Source: JAABRE01 sp964413275
GTDB lineage: Bacteria > Cyanobacteriota > Cyanobacteriia > Cyanobacteriales > JAABRE01
DNA: 11,732 nt
Assembly (NCBI GenBank): GCA_964413275.1
Contig: CAYPSO010000122.1
Location: 1-11,732 of the forward strand
Direction: 5' to 3'
Below, piece by piece: positions 7,036 to 11,732 of this stretch. A program made the translations under genes and the position numbers. How positions within the stretch are numbered: position 1 is the first letter of the stretch; each line of letters begins with the position of its first letter. A model generated the notes under the pieces. The model searched no databases, was not told the DNA's origin, and saw nothing but the letters and a program-made list of their open reading frames with translations.

Positions 7036-7566
7036 TTATTTAGCGGCAACTTCTTGCCATTCCTGAACGACTAGCGGAGAAAGGGCTAAGTTAACCTCCA
7101 AGCCGTCTGTAGTTGCTAAAGATAAGCCAATTTGTAATTGTGAAGGCAATTGAACAATTACAGGTTTAAGATCGTATTGACCGACATTTCCCGCAGGAGA
7201 ACTATCGGTAAAAGGTTCGTCGGAAATATCTGTTGCCTCAAAAATTTGTCCGTTGGGAATTTTAATAATAAGGGGATGGGGATGGAGGAGTTCTACTGCC
7301 CCCGGAAACCCTACTAATCGCAATTTAAAAGAGGTTTCTCCATTGGGTAAAATGCGCTTAAATGCGATCGCTTGCCAAGTTAGATTATTGCGGTCAAAAA
7401 GTTTTTGCCTTGACTGATAAAGGATTTGACCGGGTGCTTCTTCTAATTTAATCACAGTAGCTAAAGCTGGCTGAGTAGTGAGATTCTCGAAAGTAAAAAA
7501 TGCGATTGCCATTAACATTGCCACTAAAAAAAATCGAAAAAATCTGCTGCGGATAACTCCCCACAT
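7036..7566 (-). CDS. DUF3122 family exported protein
   Basis: A 176-aa protein matching, from memory of the family, the cyanobacterial DUF3122 group: after an N-terminal hydrophobic segment (about 9-27) and a likely cut after PALA (residue 36) it has LEEAPGQILYQSRQKL, TWQAIAFKRI, a LRLVGFPG segment and a predicted all-beta remainder. Function is unknown. It should sit in the periplasm or thylakoid lumen, possibly as an anchored protein if the signal is not cut. Start ATG 7566 is fixed by AAGGAGG ten bases upstream, and the gene follows the haem protein gene by 30 bases, so the two are very probably co-transcribed. No cysteines or obvious metal ligands apart from an HPHP element. Confidence 0.82.
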   Translation of the reverse strand: MWGVIRSRFFRFFLVAMLMAIAFFTFENLTTQPALATVIKLEEAPGQILYQSRQKLFDRNNLTWQAIAFKRILPNGETSFKLRLVGFPGAVELLHPHPLIIKIPNGQIFEATDISDEPFTDSSPAGNVGQYDLKPVIVQLPSQLQIGLSLATTDGLEVNLALSPLVVQEWQEVAAK

Positions 7567-7576
7567 TGTATTTAAG

Positions 7577-7583
7577 CCTCCTT
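7577..7583 (-). promoter_or_regulatory. Strong Shine-Dalgarno of the DUF3122 gene
   Basis: AAGGAGG on the minus strand, ten bases before ATG 7566, lies in the 30-base gap after the haem protein gene. It supports both the start and separate translation of this operon gene. Confidence 0.75.
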
Positions 7584-7596
7584 AATGTTAAAGTTT

Positions 7597-8190
7597 TCAA
7601 TTTGATAAAGCTGCTTTTAACTCAGGAATAAACACTGAATACATCCCTCGTAAATCCCCAACATTAAAATCAAAAGCTAAATCTTCAGGATATTTATCTT
7701 TAACAAACTGAGGACGAGCATTTTTACCACCATGACAAGCCAGACAACTAGCTTCAACGTTAATACGACGATAGTAACGAGTGCCTTTTTGCCCATCGAG
7801 GGTTTCTGAATCCCAAAATCCCATTAATTCTGGATCGTTTTCAAATTTAGCCAGTGCCATAACGGAATGTAAATTATCAGGTTTATGGGCAGGATTACGA
7901 TATTTTTTAGCAATTTGTTTCACTTGCCAGCCATTTTCTTTACTAAGTTGCATGGCTCTCATGCCTACGGGTTTACAGACTTCTTTCATGGTTTCCATAG
8001 TTGGTTCGCTGGTTGAACCTTCTAAGGTAGAAGCTAATCCAGAGCGCATGGCATCAAGATTTTCAATTTCTTCTACTGCTTTAGCTAATTGGGCTGGATC
8101 GGTTTGAGCGTTTGCTACAGAAGGATTCGAGATAAATAGCAAACAACTAATAACCAATCCCATTAAAATTCCATTGAGATATTTCATCAT
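7597..8190 (-). CDS. Exported c-type haem protein, DUF3365 / Tll0287-like
   Basis: A 197-aa protein with a signal peptide (cut near SVANA, residue 28) and one covalent haem motif Cys149-x2-Cys152-His153 (CLACHG). The order helix-rich N-terminal part, LHSVMALAKFENDPEL, FWDS, then RYYRRINVEASCLACHGG and a final FNVGDLRGMYSVFIPE is that of DUF3365, the Tll0287-like haem domain, related to periplasmic sensor domains. From memory, the Thermosynechococcus Tll0287 structure has haem with His and a cysteine as axial ligands; Cys72 (EVCKPVGMRAM) is the only other cysteine in the mature part and could be that ligand. It probably senses redox state or a small ligand, or carries electrons, in the periplasm or lumen. 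ATG 8190 is followed directly by a second ATG. It is the middle gene of a tight three-gene set. Confidence 0.88.
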   Translation of the reverse strand: MMKYLNGILMGLVISCLLFISNPSVANAQTDPAQLAKAVEEIENLDAMRSGLASTLEGSTSEPTMETMKEVCKPVGMRAMQLSKENGWQVKQIAKKYRNPAHKPDNLHSVMALAKFENDPELMGFWDSETLDGQKGTRYYRRINVEASCLACHGGKNARPQFVKDKYPEDLAFDFNVGDLRGMYSVFIPELKAALSN

Positions 8191-8213
8191 GAGACTTTTA
8201 AGTTATTGATTAA

Positions 8214-8561
8214 TCAAGAATGAAGCTCGGCTATCATTTTCGACAGTCTTTGTTTAATAGCTTCTATTTCCGCAGGGGTTTTGTCTTCCATCGCCATTGC
8301 TAGTAATGACATACCAATTTCTACCGCATCATCTCGTTCCATAATTAAACCTAATTCTTCCGCCGTAGCTAAAAGACTTGGTAATTTTTGAGGATGTTCA
8401 ACCTCAAAAGTTAAGTGAACAGCAGAAGTATCTTCTTTTTCTGATTCTGATTCGACTTCAATAATTGAAACTTGATGACCAGTAACTGTAATGCTAGTAA
8501 CATTACTCATAGCAGTTAGTTCACCAGTTTTTAGGGGGCGGGTTACTAATTTAGTAGTCAT
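8214..8561 (-). CDS. Unknown 115-aa protein, first gene of the haem-protein operon
   Basis: I do not recognise this family. The protein starts at ATG 8561, supported by AGGAG eight bases upstream; an internal Met at residue 18 is a less likely start. No signal peptide, cysteine or membrane segment is visible, so it should be cytoplasmic. The N-terminal part is Thr/Val-rich and looks like beta strands (SITVTGHQVSIIEVESE), followed by an acidic stretch, another strand (VHLTFEVEH), then helices rich in Ala, Glu and Met (LLATAEELGLIM, EIGMSLLAMAM, and AEIEAIKQRLSKMIAEL at the end). Its stop is 23 bases from the haem protein start, so they are likely one operon. It may be a small regulator or binding partner, but nothing in the sequence shows that. 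Confidence 0.75.
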   Translation of the reverse strand: MTTKLVTRPLKTGELTAMSNVTSITVTGHQVSIIEVESESEKEDTSAVHLTFEVEHPQKLPSLLATAEELGLIMERDDAVEIGMSLLAMAMEDKTPAEIEAIKQRLSKMIAELHS

Positions 8562-8569
8562 TTATTTAT

Positions 8570-8574
8570 CTCCT
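8570..8574 (-). promoter_or_regulatory. Shine-Dalgarno of the 115-aa protein gene
   Basis: AGGAG on the minus strand, eight bases before ATG 8561. It favours this ATG over the in-frame ATG at codon 18 (8510). Confidence 0.7.
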
Positions 8575-8623
8575 AAATTTTTTAAATGATTAATTATTAA
8601 TCTTCTACTTACAACATAAATTA

Positions 8624-8641
8624 ATAACTTGAGGAAGTTAT
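8624..8641. promoter_or_regulatory. Perfect dyad ATAACTT-N4-AAGTTAT upstream of the 115-aa gene
   Basis: A 7-bp perfect inverted repeat around GAGG lies 63 bases before the start of the three-gene operon, in its only upstream gap. The size and AT-rich sequence fit a dimeric repressor operator. No convincing -35/-10 pair was found around it, so its role is open. Confidence 0.35.
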
Positions 8642-8652
8642 GAAGCTAAATA

Positions 8653-8700
8653 ATAGGTAAGAGGTAAAAGGTAATAAGTAATTACTAACTACGAACTCAG
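8653..8700. repeat. Short heptamer repeat tract (AGGTAAA type)
   Basis: Units AGGTAAG, AGGTAAA, AGGTAAT, AAGTAAT step by 7 bp and end in an AACTACGAACT motif. This is the reverse complement of the composite seen at 1691-1762. It lies immediately beyond the 3' end of the broken arsR frame. Confidence 0.7.
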
Positions 8701-8701
8701 C

Positions 8702-8988
8702 TTATACTTGCTCATTAGCTTCAGCACATAATTTGAGTAAATCTGAATCAATCAGACGATAATAACGGCAGACTCCTACTCGACGACAAGCTACAACTCC
8801 GGCAATTTTGAGGAATTGTAAGTGCTGGAAACATTGGCTTGGTTTAGATTAGTGCGAGCGCAAATTTCACTAACGCTAAGTTCGCGATCGCAAATTGCTT
8901 GTAAAATTTGTAAACGACTCGATTCGCTCAAAATCTTGAAGCGTTCTGCTAATTTTTCCAATCGATCCAGACAAAGAGTCTTTTCCAT
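8702..8988 (-). pseudogene. Frameshifted ArsR/SmtB-family repressor gene
   Basis: The frame from ATG 8988 encodes a typical ArsR N-terminus (LAERFKILSESSRLQILQAI, then LSVSEICARTNLNQANVS) but after residue 54 runs into STYNSS and stops at 8791. Adding one A next to position 8826 (TCC-AG to TCC-AAG) restores SKHLQFLKIAGVVACRRVG, the recognition helix and wing, and the frame then runs to TAA at 8704-8702, giving a normal 95-aa protein. The restored protein has Cys 6, 33, 43, 68, 74 and 88. The classic ELCVC arsenic motif is absent (ELSVSEIC). Cys33 and Cys88 fall near the two cysteines of sulfide sensors of the SqrR/BigR type (alignment from memory). It follows sqr by 50 bases on the same strand, so it probably was its repressor. 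A sequencing error remains possible. Confidence 0.88.
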
Positions 8989-9038
8989 CTCAAATTTTGC
9001 TATTTAAGTAATTAACAACTCAGAACAACAAATAATTT

Positions 9039-10373
9039 CTAACTTTTAACCACCTCTTCTTTTTTCTCTGTTATGGGGATGAAATTTTTGGTTTCAGATG
9101 TTTTTAAAAATTGCAACATGGATAATCCAAATAACAGGCGCAGTCCTAATTTTTCAAACCAAGGCATTCCTAAGCCGAATCGCATTTTGAACATAAAATA
9201 CTCTTCAAAGGCTGCTTTAACCCAATTAACCCAACGTCCTCTCATGGCATAGGCATATCGCCTTTTACCAGTAATAGGATCTGGTAATACGGGTGCAGCA
9301 ATATAAGCAATGCCCGTATTACCGTACTCAGCAAAGCAAAGGGCTTCTAGAGTAGGTGAGGTTAAGGGCGATTTAATTGCTCCCAATTCCACTGCAATGT
9401 TATAAGCAACTGCTGTACCCATTGCTTCGGTCATTTCCCCACTTTTAGGTAAACCAATGGGAACAAGGGTTTTATCCGGTTGTTCGAGATGCACGCTCAC
9501 TCCCAAAGCATAGATAGACGGGAAATCTGGATGTCTTTGAGATGGTAATACAGGGATAAATCCTTTCTCATTGGTTAATCCCGGAACTTCTCGCAGGAAT
9601 TTAACCCCACGAAAGGAAGGAAGAATCATCGAATATTTAAAGGGAAACTGACGACCATCGGCCAAGGTCATTTTCTCTGCATCTATCTGAGTAATTCTGG
9701 CATTGGCGATCGCAGTTATCCCCCTTTCTGCCATTAATTCGACCGTTAATTTTTGGGCATTTTTTAATCCTCCCACTCCCAGATGACCGATGTATGGTTC
9801 TGGAGTAAGGTAGGTAATGCTTACTTTGTCCCGTATTCCCCGATGACGTAACTCCCAATCCGCCATTAACAAGAACTCATAAGCAGGGCCAAAACATCCC
9901 GCTCCCGGCATTGCACCTATCACTAAAGGGCCGGGGTTTTCTAGAAATTCTAACCAAGCGGATCTCGCTTCTAGGGCATGATCTGGGGTACAAACAGACT
10001 GGGTATAACCCCCATCAGGCCCGAGTCCGGGCATTTCTTCAAAGGCCAGAGATGCTCCTGTGGCGATCGCTAAATAATCGTAATTGATTTTTTGTTTATC
10101 TGCGACGGTAATTTCTTTGGTGTTGGGATTGAGAGCCGTAACTTTTCCCGATACCCATTCAATGCCATGTCGTCGTGACAAGTGACTTAAATCTAGTTGA
10201 ATGTGTTCTAATGGGTTTAAATTTAGTGCTACCCGAATCAATCCCGGAATAAAGGTAAATTGAGGTTTATCGGAAATTAGGGTGACGGTATGTTCCTTGG
10301 GTAAATAATGCCTTAATTCATAGGCTGTAGGTAGTCCTCCTAATCCCCCTCCGATTACTACAACGTTAGCCAT
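9039..10373 (-). CDS. sqr: Sulfide:quinone oxidoreductase (FAD-dependent)
   Basis: A 444-aa flavoprotein that oxidises sulfide to polysulfide or sulfur and passes electrons to the quinone pool at the membrane. It has the FAD-binding start VVVIGGGLGGLPTAYEL (4-20), a second glycine motif IATGAS (103-108), and the three cysteines expected of SQR: Cys128 (SVCTPDH), Cys160 (GAGCFGPAYE) and Cys346 (ALCFAEYG). The first two match, from memory, the numbering of the well-studied Acidithiobacillus enzyme. LPKSGEMTEAMGTAVAYNI (308-326) is the conserved C-terminal FAD/quinone segment, and the last 70 residues hold amphipathic helices suited to membrane attachment. The start ATG 10373 has AAGGAA seven bases upstream. 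The SQR type was not resolved, and a flavocytochrome-c-like relative is possible but less likely given all three cysteines. Regulated by the promoter and dyad at 10473-10533. Confidence 0.87.
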   Translation of the reverse strand: MANVVVIGGGLGGLPTAYELRHYLPKEHTVTLISDKPQFTFIPGLIRVALNLNPLEHIQLDLSHLSRRHGIEWVSGKVTALNPNTKEITVADKQKINYDYLAIATGASLAFEEMPGLGPDGGYTQSVCTPDHALEARSAWLEFLENPGPLVIGAMPGAGCFGPAYEFLLMADWELRHRGIRDKVSITYLTPEPYIGHLGVGGLKNAQKLTVELMAERGITAIANARITQIDAEKMTLADGRQFPFKYSMILPSFRGVKFLREVPGLTNEKGFIPVLPSQRHPDFPSIYALGVSVHLEQPDKTLVPIGLPKSGEMTEAMGTAVAYNIAVELGAIKSPLTSPTLEALCFAEYGNTGIAYIAAPVLPDPITGKRRYAYAMRGRWVNWVKAAFEEYFMFKMRFGLGMPWFEKLGLRLLFGLSMLQFLKTSETKNFIPITEKKEEVVKS

Positions 10374-10428
10374 TGCTATTTTCCTTGGTATTTTATTTGT
10401 TATTCGTCATTGGTTTTAAGATTTTTGC

Positions 10429-10438
10429 TAGAATTCTA
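10429..10438. promoter_or_regulatory. Palindrome TAGAATTCTA in the sqr leader
   Basis: A perfect 10-bp palindrome 56 bases before the sqr start codon and about 55 bases past the predicted transcription start. It could be a second operator or chance in AT-rich DNA. Confidence 0.25.
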
Positions 10439-10472
10439 AGAACTAATGACTATTGAGCTTTAATGAAAATTT

Positions 10473-10510
10473 ATTATCACTATACAACTATTAGGTTATA
10501 TAACAATAAT
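10473..10510. promoter_or_regulatory. Candidate repressor operator at the sqr promoter
   Basis: Two 16-bp arms (10473-10488 and 10495-10510) are inverted copies matching at 12 of 16 positions, shared pattern ATTATNNNTATANAAC, separated by six bases. The right arm contains the perfect palindrome GTTATATAAC (10495-10504). The dyad begins within the predicted -10 box and covers the predicted start of transcription, the place where ArsR-type repressors usually bind. The alternative is a 5'-leader hairpin. Confidence 0.5.
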
Positions 10511-10533
10511 ATCAAACTTATCTAATTTGTCAA
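10506..10533 (-). promoter_or_regulatory. Sigma-70 promoter of sqr
   Basis: On the minus strand TTGACA (10533-10528, perfect consensus) is followed after 16 bases by TATTAT (10511-10506, five of six). The predicted start is near 10499, leaving a leader of about 125 nt before ATG 10373. This is the best promoter match in the window. Confidence 0.65.
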
Positions 10534-10673
10534 GCAAATCACAATTTTGATTGGGACAAACCATTACTAAAAAATCTGACGCACCTACATTTGAATTTTT
10601 TTAGTTCATTTAATTGAAAAACGCTGTAAGTTTAGCCCAAATGAATCTCCCTCTTCATTTAAAAAAAAATTAT

Positions 10674-10679
10674 TATAAT
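10674..10679 (+). promoter_or_regulatory. Candidate -10 box next to the aldo/keto reductase start
   Basis: A perfect TATAAT ends six bases before ATG 10686, which would place the transcription start at or beside the start codon. No good -35 box is seen (10651-10656 is poor), so support is limited. Confidence 0.3.
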
Positions 10680-10685
10680 AAGCTC

Positions 10686-11630
10686 ATGAAAACAACTCAA
10701 CTATCGGTTAGCAATATTTCTCTCCCGACTTTAGGTATTGGTACTTGGGCTTGGGGTGACAGTTTATTTTGGGGCTATGGCTCTGACTATGGAGAAAAAG
10801 AAGTAGAGAAAGCTTTTGAGGTAGCTATAGCTAGGGGAGCTTCTTTTTTTGACACGGCTGAAATTTATGGTTTTGGCGAATCAGAAAGGCTTCTCGGCAA
10901 ATTTTTAAAGCAAACTAATCATCCGGTACAGATAGCTACCAAGTATTTTCCCTTACCTTGGAGATTTAATTCTCAAGCTGTAACAGATGCCTTAACTGCC
11001 AGCCTCAAGCGACTCGGACTCGAACAGATTGCTCTGTATCAAGTACATATGCCCTTTGATTTTTTTATGAGTCAACCAACCTTGATGTCAGCTTTAGCTG
11101 AAGAGGTTAAACGAGGTCGAATTCTTACAGTGGGAGTCAGCAATTACTCAGCAGCCCAGATGGAGCAAGCTCATAATCTCTTGGCACAACATGGTGTTTC
11201 TTTAGCAGTTAACCAAGTTCATTATTCCCTACTAACTCGACAAATTGAACAAAACGGTATTATGGAATTAGCTCGTAAGTTAGGCATTACTATTCTCGCT
11301 TACAGTCCTCTAGCTCAAGGACTACTGACAGGAAAATATAGTCCAAATAACACTACACAAGTTACTGGAGCTAGAAAACTTAATCCCAAATTCTCCCCTC
11401 AAGGATTAACTAAGATTGAACCTTTGATAGCTAAGTTAAGAGAGATTGGAGCAAAATATCAAAAAACTCCAGTTCAAGTAGCTCTCAATTGGCTCATAGC
11501 TCAAGAAAACGTTATTCCTATTCCTGGGGCAAAAAATGCTCGACAAGCCGAAGAAAATGCCGGAGCTATGGGTTGGCAACTTAGCTCAGAAGATATTGAG
11601 CAACTTAGCTCACTAAGTCTCAACTATTAA
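10686..11630 (+). CDS. Aldo/keto reductase family oxidoreductase
   Basis: A 314-aa NADPH-dependent reductase of aldehydes or ketones. The complete catalytic tetrad is present: Asp56 and Tyr61 (FFDTAEIYG), Lys86 (ATKYFP) and His121 (YQVHMP). Typical cofactor-site segments follow: VGVSNYS, LAVNQVHYSLL, ILAYSPLAQGLLTGKY and a final VIPIPGAKNARQAEENAGA. Length and order match the cytosolic AKR family close to plant-type pyridoxal reductase or YajO-like enzymes; the substrate cannot be told. An in-frame TTG at 10614 and ATG at 10641 would add up to 24 residues that look nothing like the family, so ATG 10686 is preferred, although no Shine-Dalgarno precedes it. It is divergent from sqr, sharing a 312-base gap that holds the sqr promoter. 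Confidence 0.9.
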   Translation: MKTTQLSVSNISLPTLGIGTWAWGDSLFWGYGSDYGEKEVEKAFEVAIARGASFFDTAEIYGFGESERLLGKFLKQTNHPVQIATKYFPLPWRFNSQAVTDALTASLKRLGLEQIALYQVHMPFDFFMSQPTLMSALAEEVKRGRILTVGVSNYSAAQMEQAHNLLAQHGVSLAVNQVHYSLLTRQIEQNGIMELARKLGITILAYSPLAQGLLTGKYSPNNTTQVTGARKLNPKFSPQGLTKIEPLIAKLREIGAKYQKTPVQVALNWLIAQENVIPIPGAKNARQAEENAGAMGWQLSSEDIEQLSSLSLNY

Positions 11631-11667
11631 GTTGATTTCTCGGAATAAGTATCCCAGCAGACTTCAG

Positions 11668-11708
11668 TAACGGTGGGTTACCTTGGGGCTAACGACACCC
11701 TACCGTTA
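11668..11708. repeat. Hairpin-forming repeat after the aldo/keto reductase gene
   Basis: TAACGGT plus GGGT (11668-11678) pairs with ACCC plus ACCGTTA (11697-11708) with one bulged T, an 11-bp stem around 18 bases. Its sequence resembles the GGTAGGGTG intergenic repeats common in cyanobacteria. It lies 38 bases after the stop codon and could stop or protect the transcript, but no T tract follows. Confidence 0.6.
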
Positions 11709-11732
11709 TGAAATCTGGTAAAACCTTTTCTG

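Noticed and set aside
7781..8107. 108-aa plus-strand open frame opposite the haem protein gene
   Set aside because: The opposite strand encodes a clear signal peptide and CxxCH motif; this frame is a shadow.
8791..8988. 65-aa protein as a genuine short DNA-binding protein
   Set aside because: The last 11 residues are non-homologous, and one added base restores a complete ArsR protein of the usual length.
8822..9007. 61-aa plus-strand open frame opposite arsR
   Set aside because: It is antisense to the ArsR helix-turn-helix, with no recognisable product.
9637..9858. 73-aa minus-strand frame inside sqr
   Set aside because: It overlaps sqr in another frame and has no start signal or domain.

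Overview
This AT-rich window looks like chromosome from a cyanobacterium. It has eight copies of the HIP1 octamer GCGATCGC, a porin with an S-layer-homology (SLH) domain of the cyanobacterial 'iron uptake porin' type, cyanobacterial families (DUF3122, a Tll0287-like DUF3365 haem protein), and several intergenic tracts of 7-bp short tandem repeats. No genus can be assigned. No tRNA, rRNA, CRISPR array or transposase gene was seen.

Layout. Eleven genes or gene remnants lie on the minus strand and one, an aldo/keto reductase at the right end, on the plus strand. Read in the minus direction from the right: a sulfide:quinone oxidoreductase (SQR) gene with a good promoter and a dyad over its predicted transcription start; a small ArsR-family regulator gene broken by one missing base; a compact set of three genes (unknown 115-aa protein, exported c-type haem protein, exported DUF3122 protein); a nitronate monooxygenase family protein; a small radical-SAM activase-like protein flanked by inverted heptamer repeats; a degenerate Nudix protein; an exported DsrE-like protein; the SLH porin; and, at the left end, a regulator gene (cyclic-nucleotide-binding-like domain, sigma-54-activator-like AAA+ domain, membrane Fe-S segment) with an in-frame stop codon and an apparently missing 3' part.

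How they may work together (inference). SQR, an ArsR-type repressor with cysteines where sulfide sensors have them, a periplasmic DsrE-like protein with a CPQC motif and a periplasmic haem protein point to a neighbourhood concerned with sulfide or redox stress. If the ArsR protein normally repressed sqr, the frameshift would leave sqr constitutive. The other genes may be unrelated neighbours.

Two genes are visibly decayed, and both lesions can be reconstructed from the sequence: arsR by restoring one base, the regulator by reading through one stop codon. The dispersed repeats (heptamer tracts, GTGGGCAAA-type inverted repeats, HIP1) explain most of the non-coding space. I see no clearly new multi-gene system. 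The most informative items are the broken ArsR with its candidate operator, the interrupted atypical AAA+ regulator, and the inverted repeat pair around the radical-SAM gene.
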